Shown: positions 53,021 to 62,321, counted from the first letter of the stretch. The stretch is DNA of 64,000 bases from CAYLYU01 sp964501925 (GCA_964501925.1 CAZCTM010000006.1:1-64000); one strand, 5' to 3'. Translations and numbers: made by a program. The notes: generated from the letters alone by a model not told the origin.

Positions 53021-53872
53021 ATGCAAGTGGAAACCTTACTGGAGATGAAAGTTCCCGCCGACAGCATTTCCGAGCCATCCTTTATTCACATCACCCGGAG
53101 TTTGAATGCGGTGGGATACTGTGAACAGAAAGATGAAGCAGATGGCAGGGAGTTTCGAATTGCCTGGTTCCGTATGGATGGGGATGCCAAGTTGACGAGG
53201 GCGCGCATTGTTGCCTCCGCCTTGCTGGCCGGAGTTTGTTCAGAGGACATCGAGGTGCAAACCCTGGATGATCATTGGGAGAGTGCCTGGAAAACGGACT
53301 GGAAGCCGGTTGAAACAGGTGAACGATTGCGGATACGGCCCTCATTCTGTGGGCCGGTGAGCGATGACAGGATTGAAGTTGTCTTGGATCCCGGCATGGC
53401 TTTTGGTACCGGCCAGCACGCGACAACGAGACTGTGTCTTGCGGCCATTGAACAAATCTGCAGCGATCATGCGCCGCAATCCATGTTGGATATGGGGTGT
53501 GGTTCCGGTCTTCTGGCCATTGCTGCTGCCAAGCTGGGCGTGCCCCATATCGTCGCCATGGATCATGATCCCGTCGCCATTGAGGTTGCCAGAGAGAATG
53601 CGGCGATCAACAAGGTCAAGATCCGGTTCGAACTTGGAGATGCTCCGCCGAATCGGAAATTTGATCTTGTTGTTGCCAACATCCTGGCAAATCCCCTGAT
53701 TGAAATGGCTTCAGCCCTGGCGGCCAGCACAGGGCAGTACCTCGTCCTTTCCGGCTTGATGGAATCCCAGCTCGAAGATGTCAGCCGCCCGTATCTTGCG
53801 TCGGGTCTGCATATCACAAAGGTGGAGCGGGAATCCGAATGGGCTCTGATCGAGCTTCAGCCCGTCACTTGA
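53021..53872 (+). CDS. prmA: ribosomal protein L11 methyltransferase
   Basis: A 283-residue methyltransferase that trimethylates L11. The substrate-side domain (about 1-100) precedes a SAM domain with LDPGMAFGTGQHATTRLC, LDMGCGSGLLAIAAAKLG and DHDPVAIEVARENA. NPLIEM follows as motif IV-like. It overlaps the convergent coaD gene by eight bases at its stop. It is divergent from the flavin reductase. Confidence 0.93.
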   Translation: MQVETLLEMKVPADSISEPSFIHITRSLNAVGYCEQKDEADGREFRIAWFRMDGDAKLTRARIVASALLAGVCSEDIEVQTLDDHWESAWKTDWKPVETGERLRIRPSFCGPVSDDRIEVVLDPGMAFGTGQHATTRLCLAAIEQICSDHAPQSMLDMGCGSGLLAIAAAKLGVPHIVAMDHDPVAIEVARENAAINKVKIRFELGDAPPNRKFDLVVANILANPLIEMASALAASTGQYLVLSGLMESQLEDVSRPYLASGLHITKVERESEWALIELQPVT

Positions 53873-54332
53873 GATAGGGGACCACCGGCCCCGGGACCAG
53901 CGCGGAGACATCACCACCCATACCGGATATTTCACGGATGAAGCGCGAGGAGACAAACGTATAGTCCTCACGGGCCATGACGAACACGGTTTCAATTCGT
54001 TCGTCCAGGATCCGGTTCATGGTGGCCATCTGAAACTCGTATTCAAAATCGGAAGCGGCACGCAGGCCACGCAGGATGGCGTAGGCTTGCTGTTTCTGTG
54101 CAAACTCAACCAGAAGGCCGGAAAAGGCCTTTGTATCAGCCCGGCTCTCCTCAGCAAAGGTTTCCCTCACCATGGCCAGTCGCGTCTTGAAATCGAACTG
54201 GGGGGCCTTTGCCGGATTTTCCGCAACGCCGATGATGATGCGATCAAACAGTTTCAGGCCCCGCTGAACCACATCGACATGACCCAGTGTGATGGGGTCA
54301 AATGTTCCCGGATAGACGGCAGTTCTTTTCAT
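53865..54332 (-). CDS. coaD: phosphopantetheine adenylyltransferase
   Basis: A 155-residue nucleotidyltransferase, the fourth step of CoA synthesis. AVYPGTFDPITLGHVDVV includes the TxGH adenylylation motif, and RGLRAASDFEYEFQMA and SSRFIREI are conserved. Its ATG overlaps the rsmD stop (ATGA), a pairing found in many bacteria. The 3-prime end overlaps prmA, read on the other strand. Confidence 0.96.
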   Translation of the reverse strand: MKRTAVYPGTFDPITLGHVDVVQRGLKLFDRIIIGVAENPAKAPQFDFKTRLAMVRETFAEESRADTKAFSGLLVEFAQKQQAYAILRGLRAASDFEYEFQMATMNRILDERIETVFVMAREDYTFVSSRFIREISGMGGDVSALVPGPVVPYLK

Positions 54333-54874
54333 GAGCCGCTCTCCTGCTTGATGAAGTACAGACAGGTGTCACCGTAATACCTGCATGCGGTTTGTGTCCA
54401 GCCTTCAGGCCAGTCGGGTGTGGCCAGGGAGGACTCCTCGATGACCAGATGACCAGCCCTGATGCCGGCATCAGACAGCCAGCGGGGGATCTGGTCGGCG
54501 ATCCCTTTGTCGTAGGGCGGGTCGGCAAAAATCAGTTGAAAATCCAGACCTGCTATCCTGTTTGCGATGACCCTGCTCGCTTCCCCGTGGATGATCTGCC
54601 AGTGATCCTTTAGCCCCCAGCTTTCACGGATATCCATCATATGCAGGCACAGACGATGGTTTTTCTCGATCGACATGACCTGCCCGGCCTTTCTGGAAAG
54701 GCATTCCAGGGCCATCAGGCCACTGCCGGCGTACAGGTCAAGCACCTTCCATCCCTCGATGTCGTGCAGGATGTTAAACAGCGCCTGCCGTACCTTTGAA
54801 GGTGTTGGTCTGAGTCCTGGAAGACGGGGAACATTTAACCTGCGGCCGCGCAGTTCCCCGGCGGTGATTCTCAT
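54329..54874 (-). CDS. rsmD: 16S rRNA (guanine(966)-N2)-methyltransferase
   Basis: A 181-residue RsmD with RITAGELRGRRL at the N-terminus, the SAM loop VLDLYAGSGLMALECLSR near residue 45 and the catalytic FADPPYDKG near residue 117. It methylates G966 of 16S rRNA. It begins next to the stop of the M16 peptidase gene and is coupled to coaD. Confidence 0.95.
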   Translation of the reverse strand: MRITAGELRGRRLNVPRLPGLRPTPSKVRQALFNILHDIEGWKVLDLYAGSGLMALECLSRKAGQVMSIEKNHRLCLHMMDIRESWGLKDHWQIIHGEASRVIANRIAGLDFQLIFADPPYDKGIADQIPRWLSDAGIRAGHLVIEESSLATPDWPEGWTQTACRYYGDTCLYFIKQESGS

Positions 54875-56248
54875 TTAATTGGTGGGTGAAACGGATGTGG
54901 GTCCGACCTGGACGAGGCTCCACTGCTCGGGAGGACAATACTTTTTGGCCGCCTTGTTCACCTGAGCCAGGCGAACGGACTTGATCCTTTTAGTCCAGAC
55001 CTGCAGATAATCCAGAGGCAGGTCATAGAAACCAATCATGGATAACAGACCCACGCGTTCACGGTTGGAGTCCATGCGCTGGGCAAATCCACCGATCAGG
55101 TTGCTTTTGGCAGCCCTAAGTTGCCTCTTGCTCACCCCCTTGGTCGACAAACCAAGCAATTGGCTGCGAACCACGTGAGCCGCCTTGTCCCTTTGGGAGG
55201 CCTTGGTTTGCAGGTTGATGATGTACGGACCGGCAGCTGCCAGGGGCCTGAAGTAGGAATAGACACCGTACACCAGACCGCGCTTTTCGCGCACTTCCTG
55301 CATGAGGATGGATGCAAAGCCGCTTCCACCCAGAATGTGGTTAAGCACCAGCACGGGAAACAGGTCCGGATCCTTTCTTGCGGGACCAAGGCGGGCAAAA
55401 ACAAGATGGGTTTGCTTCGAGTCCATGCTCACGGATATGTTGCTGGGCTTGTGGTTTGCGGGCTTAAGATCAAACAGTTTCCTGTCAGGGCAGCCTTTCC
55501 AGCTTTTCAGCGCAGGGCGGATCAGGGCCAGCAGTTCCTTCATGGTTACATCGCCGCTGACTGCCAGAACGGCTCCCTGTGGATGGATCTGCTTCTCATA
55601 CAGGGTCTTCAGGTCGGCAAGCGCGATTCTTGCAAGGCTTTCAACGTTTCCCTGGGGGAGGTGGCCGTAAGGGTGTCCGTCAAAGAGGACCTTGACCGTG
55701 GTTTCCGAGGCAATGTGACCGGGCTGTTCCCGCGCCTTTTGTGCGGCTGAAACGGCGTCTTCTTTTAGGATCCTGAAACGCTTTTGATCCCAGCCGGGCT
55801 GCAGTACCGTTTCCGCCAGGGCGGCAACCCCTTCTGTCAGGACCTCTTTCAGAACGGTTACGGACACGGCCATGCTGTCGCGGTCCACATCTGCGCCGAG
55901 CATGATGGCATGGGTATCCAGATACTGCGCCCAGCTCTTTTGGTCATGTTTCGCTGTGTGATCCGTCAGCATGTCGGCCAGAAGGCTTGCTGTCCCCCCC
56001 TTCTCTTTGGGGTCGAAACGACTCCCTGCCACCAGTGTCAGTTGCATGCTCACCATGGGAACGTTATGAGCCTGGATCAGCAATATCTTCAGGCCGTTGG
56101 ACAGCTTTGCCTGTTCAATGGGGGGTACTGCCAGGCCTCTGGACGGGAAACTGCATAGCAGGAGTGCAAGCAGTACCGTCAAGAAGGTCGGCGAAGGTAA
56201 TTTCGGGCGGAGATCGGTCTTGTTTCCCGGCACAGATCCCCCGTTCAT
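54875..56248 (-). CDS. M16 family peptidase-like protein, lacks HxxEH (non-catalytic)
   Basis: A 457-residue M16 protein with a signal or anchor near residues 20-40 (FLTVLLALLLCSFPSRGLA). The usual zinc motif HxxEH is absent from the corresponding region, where GGTASLLADMLTDH is read. This is the pattern of the non-catalytic partner in paired M16 genes. The ATG overlaps the stop of the catalytic gene (ATGA). A periplasmic or membrane-attached location is expected. Confidence 0.88.
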   Translation of the reverse strand: MNGGSVPGNKTDLRPKLPSPTFLTVLLALLLCSFPSRGLAVPPIEQAKLSNGLKILLIQAHNVPMVSMQLTLVAGSRFDPKEKGGTASLLADMLTDHTAKHDQKSWAQYLDTHAIMLGADVDRDSMAVSVTVLKEVLTEGVAALAETVLQPGWDQKRFRILKEDAVSAAQKAREQPGHIASETTVKVLFDGHPYGHLPQGNVESLARIALADLKTLYEKQIHPQGAVLAVSGDVTMKELLALIRPALKSWKGCPDRKLFDLKPANHKPSNISVSMDSKQTHLVFARLGPARKDPDLFPVLVLNHILGGSGFASILMQEVREKRGLVYGVYSYFRPLAAAGPYIINLQTKASQRDKAAHVVRSQLLGLSTKGVSKRQLRAAKSNLIGGFAQRMDSNRERVGLLSMIGFYDLPLDYLQVWTKRIKSVRLAQVNKAAKKYCPPEQWSLVQVGPTSVSPTN

Positions 56249-57564
56249 GATGCAGCCTTTGGTTCAAGCAGGCCGGTGGTTGCACGGTCCATCTTCAACC
56301 AGCGTTTGATCACATGCTGCACATCCCTGGCCTGGACTTTACGGATGTTCTCAAGCCACACATCTGCCTTTTCCGGACCGATACCAACCACCTCCATGAT
56401 GCCGATCTGTTTGGCCCGCAAGTACAGTGAATCCCGGGAAAAAACCTCCGAGGCGATGATTTGCCGTTTCACGGCTGCGAGACGCTCGGGTGGAATGGGT
56501 TTGCTGGCAAGGTCGTTCAGAAGGGCCCAGAATTGGGCCTCAAAGGTTGCTGGTTTTTGACCAGGTCCCAGGGCGGCATAGGCATACCAGAGATCAATGC
56601 CCATGCCGAACGGGTCATAGCCGGCGGAAACGGAAAAGGCCAGGCGCTTTTCGTCGACCAGCCGTTGTCTCAGGAGAGCCGAGCGTCCCGCCGCCAGAAT
56701 GGCCGTGGCAACCGTCAGGGCTGCGGCCTCCCGGTCGTTGATCCCGGGCCTCCATACCGGCACCGGGATCATGATGGCTAGCAGTGGCAGCTGGGCAGGG
56801 AGCTTGACCGTAATCCGCTTTGGACCCAGGGGCTCCGGTTCAACAGGATCAAAGCGTGGAGGTGACGAGCGAGCCTTCAGTTTCCCAAAGGTGTTGCGAA
56901 CGGTCTTTTTTATGTCGTCAAAATCCACATCGCCGACCACAACGACACTCACATTGCCCGGGACGTAATGCTTCTCATAGAAATCGCGCACATCCTCAAT
57001 GGTCAGGTGTTCGAGATCCTGCATCCAGCCAATGACAGGGTTGCGGTAGGGGTGCAGTCGCAGACAGGCTGCCGCAAGCTCCTCAAACATCCTGCTGTTC
57101 GGGTCATCCTCGGTTCTGAGTCGACGTTCTTCCTTGATGACCTCAATTTCCTTTGCAAATTCATCGGGCTCCAGCTTCAGATGGGCAAAGCGCTCGGCTT
57201 CCATGGCCAGAACCTCATCCACCCGTTTTGCCGGGACGGTTTCGAAATAGGCTGTGTAGTCCGTTGTGGTGAAGGCGTTGTCCTTGCCTCCCATGGCGGC
57301 AATACGCTTGGAAAATTCACCAGGCGCAAGTTTCTTCGAGCCCTTGAACATCATGTGCTCAAAGACGTGCGCCAACCCTGTCTTGCCCGGCACTTCGTCA
57401 CGGCCTCCTACCTTCAGCCATACCTGCACCATGGCAACGGGCGCCGAATGATCTTCCTCAACAAGCAGGGTTACACCATTGTCGAAGCTGGCACGGTACA
57501 GTTCGACGGCATGGGCAGGGGTGGAAAAAAGAAGGAGAACAAGAAACAGGCGATGAAGTCGCAT
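56245..57564 (-). CDS. M16 zinc peptidase (catalytic member of pair)
   Basis: A 439-residue M16 peptidase. A signal peptide lies at about residues 3-19 (LFLVLLLFSTPAHA), and the catalytic HVFEH (H66, E69, H70) is in TGLAHVFEHMMFKG. The second zinc ligand glutamate is expected about 75 residues later, in FEELAAACL. The open frame begins at 57903, but the ATG at 57564 directly precedes the signal peptide. It probably cuts peptides in the periplasm. Confidence 0.93.
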   Translation of the reverse strand: MRLHRLFLVLLLFSTPAHAVELYRASFDNGVTLLVEEDHSAPVAMVQVWLKVGGRDEVPGKTGLAHVFEHMMFKGSKKLAPGEFSKRIAAMGGKDNAFTTTDYTAYFETVPAKRVDEVLAMEAERFAHLKLEPDEFAKEIEVIKEERRLRTEDDPNSRMFEELAAACLRLHPYRNPVIGWMQDLEHLTIEDVRDFYEKHYVPGNVSVVVVGDVDFDDIKKTVRNTFGKLKARSSPPRFDPVEPEPLGPKRITVKLPAQLPLLAIMIPVPVWRPGINDREAAALTVATAILAAGRSALLRQRLVDEKRLAFSVSAGYDPFGMGIDLWYAYAALGPGQKPATFEAQFWALLNDLASKPIPPERLAAVKRQIIASEVFSRDSLYLRAKQIGIMEVVGIGPEKADVWLENIRKVQARDVQHVIKRWLKMDRATTGLLEPKAAS

Positions 57565-57682
57565 GGGTCGAAATGTACGCGAAAGTCCATGGACTGCAAG
57601 CCGGATATTCTCCCCCAGCGACCGGCAAGAAATCTGAATCGTCGCCGCAGGGTCGGATGATTCCTGCAATCGTCTCCAAGCA

Positions 57683-57714
57683 TGCTTGCCGGCAAGGAAT
57701 ATTACTGGCAAGCA
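57683..57714. repeat. nested palindrome and inverted repeat
   Basis: TGCTTGCC (57683-57690) pairs exactly with GGCAAGCA (57707-57714), and the first arm also belongs to the perfect palindrome CTTGCCGGCAAG (57685-57696). The repeats could be an operator or an RNA switch with two competing pairings. They lie 119 bases upstream of the peptidase start and 220 upstream of nuoA. Confidence 0.45.
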
Positions 57715-57821
57715 CGCAAACCCGGACGGGTTCGTCGCCGTGACAATCCCGAACACAAACGGAGATGTCCTACGAGGCAGATGGCTGTCCGGGCAGGTTC
57801 GATGAGGACACGGACTTGACA

Positions 57822-57849
57822 TTGAAAGGCTCTGAATGAAAGCTATCAC
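57822..57849 (+). promoter_or_regulatory. candidate promoter of the nuo operon
   Basis: TTGAAA at 57822-57827 and TATCAC at 57844-57849 are 16 bases apart. An exact TTGACA at 57816-57821 overlaps the first element but would give a 22-base spacing. The match is moderate, and the leader to nuoA would be about 80 bases. Confidence 0.25.
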
Positions 57850-57934
57850 TCCCGCATACGTGGTTCCTTTCATGGGGTGAGGGAGAAGTAGTCTAGAGCA
57901 CACGAGCAGATTTCTTTAGGTTTAAGGAGGGTTC

Positions 57935-58306
57935 ATGGGCGCCAGTTATTTGGCCTCTGAATATGCACCGATCTTCATCTTTATCCTTATTGCCTTGGCA
58001 ATGGGTGCAATGCCTCTTGTGATGACATACATGATTGCTTCTCAGCATCCCGACCCTGAGAAGAATTCAGCATACGAGTGTGGTTTTGAGGCATTTGAAG
58101 ATGCCCGCATGCAATTCGATGTTCGCTTCTATCTTGTGGCCATTCTGTTCGTTGTCTTTGATCTTGAGACGGCCTTTCTCTTTCCGTGGGCCGTGGTGCT
58201 CGATCACATTGGCCTGTTCGGGTTTGTCGAGATGATGCTGTTTCTGCTGATCCTGCTTGTAGGTTATGCCTATGCATGGAAGAAAGGGGCCCTGCAATGG
58301 GAATAG
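57935..58306 (+). CDS. nuoA: NADH-quinone oxidoreductase subunit A
   Basis: A 123-residue membrane subunit of complex I with three hydrophobic helices. The loop SAYECGFEAFEDAR (about residues 45-60) and FDLETAFLFPWA are family signatures. AAGGAGG at 57924-57930 precedes the ATG. It opens the nuo operon and overlaps nuoB by 10 bases. Confidence 0.96.
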   Translation: MGASYLASEYAPIFIFILIALAMGAMPLVMTYMIASQHPDPEKNSAYECGFEAFEDARMQFDVRFYLVAILFVVFDLETAFLFPWAVVLDHIGLFGFVEMMLFLLILLVGYAYAWKKGALQWE

Positions 58307-58773
58307 AAGGTCTCCTTGATAAGGGCTACATCACCACCACTGCCGACAAGATCATCAACTGGGCACGAACCGGTTCATTATGGCCCATGACATTTGGGCT
58401 CGCCTGCTGCGCTGTGGAGATGATGCATGCCGGGGCATCGCGGTACGATCTAGATCGTTTTGGCGTTGTGTTCCGTCCTTCGCCTCGCCAGTCCGACGTC
58501 ATGGTGGTTGCCGGCACGCTGATCAACAAGATGGCTCCGGCCTTGAGGAAGGTCTATGACCAGATGTCCGAACCCAGATGGGTCATTTCGATGGGTTCAT
58601 GTGCCAACGGTGGTGGTTACTACCACTACTCCTATTCGGTTACCCGCGGCTGCGATCGGATCGTGCCGGTGGATATCTATGTGCCCGGTTGTCCGCCCAC
58701 CGCTGAAGCGCTTTTGTACGGCATTATCCAGTTGCAGGAAAAGATCAAACGCACCAATACGATTGCTAGATAG
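58297..58773 (+). CDS. nuoB: NADH-quinone oxidoreductase subunit B
   Basis: A 158-residue subunit that holds cluster N2, the last iron-sulfur centre before quinone. The ligands are C37 and C38 (LACCAVEMM), C102 (MGSCANGGG) and C132 (PGCPPTAEAL). The start at ATG 58297 gives the family N-terminus MGIEGLLDKG and overlaps nuoA. It is part of the peripheral arm. Confidence 0.97.
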   Translation: MGIEGLLDKGYITTTADKIINWARTGSLWPMTFGLACCAVEMMHAGASRYDLDRFGVVFRPSPRQSDVMVVAGTLINKMAPALRKVYDQMSEPRWVISMGSCANGGGYYHYSYSVTRGCDRIVPVDIYVPGCPPTAEALLYGIIQLQEKIKRTNTIAR

Positions 58774-58803
58774 ATGACAGCCAGGCAGAAGAAGGAAACG
58801 ATT

Positions 58804-59382
58804 ATGTCCTTGCCCGAGATCAAGGGTTTGAAGGAAACCTTTGGCAAGGATTTGCTGGGTGCTTCGTATGGAGTGGATATGCCGACGGTTCATCTGGCCC
58901 CCGGGTCAATTGTTGAGGCCTGCCATTATCTCAAGAACAGTCATGCGTATGAAACGCTTATCGATCTGTGCGGTGTGGACATGTCGGAGTTTCCCGGACA
59001 TGCCGCCGGGCAGCCGCGGTTTGAGGTGGTGTACCATCTCCTGTCCGTTTCAAAAAACAAGAGAATCCGCCTGCGTGTACCGGTGGCAGAGCGTCAGTTG
59101 ATCGATTCGGTGGTGGAAGTCTGGCCGACTGCGAATTGGTTTGAGCGAGAGGCGTTTGACATGTTCGGTATCATCTTCAATCATCATCCGGATCTGAGGC
59201 GGATCCTGACCGACTACGGGTTTGAAGGGCATCCCTTGCGCAAGGACTTTCCGCTTGTCGGCCGGGTTGAGCTGTTCTTTGATGATACCCAGTGGCGATG
59301 TGTGTATCGTCCAAACAAACTCGAAAACCGGGTCCTGATCCCCAAGACCTGGCCGAGAGCGGACCATGGCCGAGATTCATAA
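58804..59382 (+). CDS. nuoC: NADH-quinone oxidoreductase subunit C
   Basis: A 192-residue subunit with the signature TANWFEREAFDMFGIIFNHHPDLRRIL split over residues 106-132 and YGFEGHPLRKDFPL. AAGGA at 58792-58796 points to ATG at 58804; an ATG at 58774 in frame lacks a site. It is separate from nuoD, unlike the fused nuoCD of E. coli. It overlaps nuoD by 17 bases. Confidence 0.95.
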   Translation: MSLPEIKGLKETFGKDLLGASYGVDMPTVHLAPGSIVEACHYLKNSHAYETLIDLCGVDMSEFPGHAAGQPRFEVVYHLLSVSKNKRIRLRVPVAERQLIDSVVEVWPTANWFEREAFDMFGIIFNHHPDLRRILTDYGFEGHPLRKDFPLVGRVELFFDDTQWRCVYRPNKLENRVLIPKTWPRADHGRDS

Positions 59383-60544
59383 CTACACGATCAATTTTGG
59401 TCCCCAGCATCCGTCGGCACATGGTGTGCTGAGGTTGGTGCTGGAGCTGGATGGTGAGGTTGTTGAAAAAGCCGATTCCCATATCGGTCTGCTGCATCGC
59501 GGTACTGAAAAGCTGTTTGAGTACAAGACCTACATGCAGGACCTGCCCTATTTTGACCGTTTCGACTATGTGTCCATGATGGCCAATGAACATGCCTATG
59601 TGCTGGCGATCGAGAAACTTCTCGGAATTGAGCCCCCCGAACGGGCCAAATATATCCGTGTCATGTTTGCCGAGTTAACCCGTATCCTGAACCACCTTCT
59701 ATGGCTGGGAGCCCATGCCCTGGATATCGGCGCCATGACCGTCTTTCTCTACTGTTTCCGCGAACGCGAGGACATTTTCGATTTTTATGAAGCGGTAAGC
59801 GGGGCACGCATGCATGCCGCCTACTTTCGCCCCGGCGGCGTGACCAAGGACCTGCCGGAGGGGCTGCTGGAGAAGATCAACGCCTTCACCGAACGCTTTC
59901 CGGGATACGTTGATGAGTATGAGACCCTGCTTACCGAGAATCGTATCTGGAAGCAACGCACCGTCGATATCGGCGTTGTGGACAAGAAGGCCGCACTGGA
60001 CTGGGGCTTTACGGGCCCCATGCTAAGGGGGTCAGGTGTGGCGTGGGATCTCCGCAAGAAGCAGCCCTATGAAGTCTACGACAAAATGGATTTTGACATC
60101 CCCATTGGCACCACTGGCGATACCTATGACCGGTACCTGGTGCGGGTGGAGGAGATGCGTCAGGCCAACAGGATTGTCAAGCAATGTGTGGACTGGCTGA
60201 CCGGGCACCCCGGTCCGGTGAAGATCGATAATTACAAACTGACCAATCCTCCCCGCGCCCTGATGAAGTCCAACATGGAGGCCCTGATTCACCATTTCAA
60301 GTATTTTAGTGAGGGTTTTTTTGTGCCTGAGGGCGAAGTCTACTCTGCGGTTGAACATCCCAAGGGTGAATTTGGTGTGTATCTGAAATCCGATGGGTCC
60401 AACAAACCCTACCGCATCAAGGTCCGTGCCCCCGGGTTTGCCCACCTTGAGGCGCTGGATTACATGTCCCGGGGTCACATGATCGCGGATGTCGTGACGA
60501 TCCTGGGCACCCAGGACATTGTTTTTGGGGAAGTGGACCGATGA
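59366..60544 (+). CDS. nuoD: NADH-quinone oxidoreductase subunit D
   Basis: A 392-residue subunit that forms the quinone-binding site with NuoB. It opens with the diagnostic NFGPQHPSAHGVLRLVLELDG split near residues 11-30 and ends with a GTQDIVFGEVDR tail. GLLHRGTEKLFEYKTY lies near residue 43. The ATG overlaps nuoC, and the stop overlaps nuoE (ATGA). Confidence 0.97.
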   Translation: MAEIHNYTINFGPQHPSAHGVLRLVLELDGEVVEKADSHIGLLHRGTEKLFEYKTYMQDLPYFDRFDYVSMMANEHAYVLAIEKLLGIEPPERAKYIRVMFAELTRILNHLLWLGAHALDIGAMTVFLYCFREREDIFDFYEAVSGARMHAAYFRPGGVTKDLPEGLLEKINAFTERFPGYVDEYETLLTENRIWKQRTVDIGVVDKKAALDWGFTGPMLRGSGVAWDLRKKQPYEVYDKMDFDIPIGTTGDTYDRYLVRVEEMRQANRIVKQCVDWLTGHPGPVKIDNYKLTNPPRALMKSNMEALIHHFKYFSEGFFVPEGEVYSAVEHPKGEFGVYLKSDGSNKPYRIKVRAPGFAHLEALDYMSRGHMIADVVTILGTQDIVFGEVDR

Positions 60545-61047
60545 GTCGGGTTGAACAGATCCACCCGCGGTTCAGTGAGGAACGACTTGCCGAAATCAAG
60601 GCGCTCATCAGCCGATATCCTCATCCACGCTCCGCATTGCTGCCTGTTTTGCATATGGCGCAGGAGGATTTCGGTTACCTTTCCGAAGCAACTCAGCGGA
60701 TGGTTGCGGAGATTCTGGACGTTCCTTTCATGGCCGTGCGCGAGGTGGTGACCTTTTATACCATGTTCCGCGAACAGCCCTGCGGCAATTACCTGCTTGA
60801 GGTTTGTACCAATGCCTCATGCATGCTGAACGGGGCCTATGATCTGGTTGATCACCTTTGCAGGAAGCTTGGGATCCGCATGGGTGAAACCACGCCGGAT
60901 GGCATGTTTACGGTGACCGAAGTCGAGTGTGCCGGTGCCTGTGGTGGCGCTCCCATAGTACAGATCAATAACACCTACCATGAAAAGGTCGACAAGGCCC
61001 ATCTGGACGGGTTTATCGATCAGGTGAAGGCGGAGGAGGATCAGTGA
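60541..61047 (+). CDS. nuoE: NADH-quinone oxidoreductase subunit E
   Basis: A 168-residue thioredoxin-fold subunit with the 2Fe-2S cluster N1a at C89, C94, C130 and C134 (VCTNASC and VECAGACGGAP). It belongs to the NADH-oxidising module with NuoF and NuoG. It overlaps nuoD by four bases and nuoF by four bases. Confidence 0.96.
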   Translation: MSRVEQIHPRFSEERLAEIKALISRYPHPRSALLPVLHMAQEDFGYLSEATQRMVAEILDVPFMAVREVVTFYTMFREQPCGNYLLEVCTNASCMLNGAYDLVDHLCRKLGIRMGETTPDGMFTVTEVECAGACGGAPIVQINNTYHEKVDKAHLDGFIDQVKAEEDQ

Positions 61048-62321
61048 TTCCGTCCAATCCCGCCGAGGTTAAACGGATCTGCTTTGACCGGATTGATATT
61101 CCCGGCGTTCGTACGCTGAAGGTTGCACGGAAGCATGGCGCCTATTCATTTTTGCCTACCGTTCTGAATGAGTTTACGGCTGACAAGATTATCGAAGAGG
61201 TGAAGACATCCGGTCTGCGGGGTCGAGGCGGTGCGGGGTTCCCAACCGGTCTGAAGTGGTCATTTGTGCCCCGCAACACCGGCAAGCCGACCTATTTGCT
61301 GTGCAATGCGGATGAGGGCGAACCCGGCACCTTCAAGGATCGTGATATCATGCGATTTGATCCCCATTTGCTGATCGAAGGCATGATTATGTCGGGCTTC
61401 GCCCTGGGTGTTCAGGATGCCTATATCTACATTCGGGGCGAGTTTCTGCACGAGGCCAATGTCCTTAATGAAGCGATTCGTGAGGCCTACGAGGCCAATC
61501 TTTTGGGGAAAAATATTTTAGGTACAGACTTTTCGATGAATCTGACCGTCCATCGTGGCGCCGGGGCGTACATTTGTGGTGAAGAGACCGCCTTGATTGA
61601 ATCGCTGGAAGGCAGGCCGGGACGGCCGCGATTTAAGCCGCCTTTCCCGGCAGTTGAGGGGTTCTACCGTTGCCCGACAGTCGTCAACAATGTTGAAACC
61701 ATTGCCACCATTCCGATTATTCTTGAACGCGGGGGCAAGTGGCATTCAGAAATAGGTGCCCCCAATAGTGCAGGATGCAAGATCTTTTCTGTCTCCGGCC
61801 ATGTGAACAAGCCCGGCAACTACGAGGTGCCGATGGGAACACCGCTCAAGGTTCTGGTCGAGGACTATGCCGGCGGGCTCAAGCATGGCGAGGTGCCCAA
61901 GGTCATTATTCCCGGGGGTTCTTCCACACCTTGGCTGCTTCCCGAACACTATGAGGTACCCCTGACCTATGATGATGTGGCCAAGGCGGGTTCCATGCTG
62001 GGTTCAGGGGCGGTGATTGTGATGGATGAGACCGCGGATCTTATGGCCGTCACCCGCAGGCTGGCCCATTTCTATGCCCATGAGTCCTGTGGGCAGTGCA
62101 CCAATTGCCGTGAGGGAACCGGGTGGATGAGGCGTGTTCTGGAAAGGATTGAGAGCGGTCATGGCATGCCAGCAGATGTTGAGGTGCTGAAGGATGCGGC
62201 CACACACATGGCGGGTCGAACAATTTGCGCCCTGGCCGATGGCGCCGCAGCTCCGGTTCTTTCCCTGATCAGGCATTTCCCCGAGGAGCTCACTTCACGA
62301 ATTGCAGGAAAGGCGGCGTAG
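61044..62321 (+). CDS. nuoF: NADH-quinone oxidoreductase subunit F
   Basis: A 425-residue subunit that binds NADH, FMN and cluster N3. The nucleotide loop is GLRGRGGAGFPTGLKW, and the 4Fe-4S motif is ESCGQCTNCREG near residue 351, with a fourth cysteine later. GTG start behind GGAGGAGGA at 61030-61038. No stretch appears unusual. Confidence 0.97.
   Translation: MIPSNPAEVKRICFDRIDIPGVRTLKVARKHGAYSFLPTVLNEFTADKIIEEVKTSGLRGRGGAGFPTGLKWSFVPRNTGKPTYLLCNADEGEPGTFKDRDIMRFDPHLLIEGMIMSGFALGVQDAYIYIRGEFLHEANVLNEAIREAYEANLLGKNILGTDFSMNLTVHRGAGAYICGEETALIESLEGRPGRPRFKPPFPAVEGFYRCPTVVNNVETIATIPIILERGGKWHSEIGAPNSAGCKIFSVSGHVNKPGNYEVPMGTPLKVLVEDYAGGLKHGEVPKVIIPGGSSTPWLLPEHYEVPLTYDDVAKAGSMLGSGAVIVMDETADLMAVTRRLAHFYAHESCGQCTNCREGTGWMRRVLERIESGHGMPADVEVLKDAATHMAGRTICALADGAAAPVLSLIRHFPEELTSRIAGKAA

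Larger units (their letters stand above)
57565..57934. other. 370-bp intergenic region between M16 peptidase and nuoA
   Basis: No convincing gene is seen here; the short frames inside lack family features. It must hold divergent promoters for the peptidase pair and the nuo operon. It contains a 12-bp palindrome, CTTGCCGGCAAG (57685-57696), nested with an 8-bp inverted repeat (57683-57690 and 57707-57714), and a candidate nuo promoter near 57822-57849. Confidence 0.6.
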
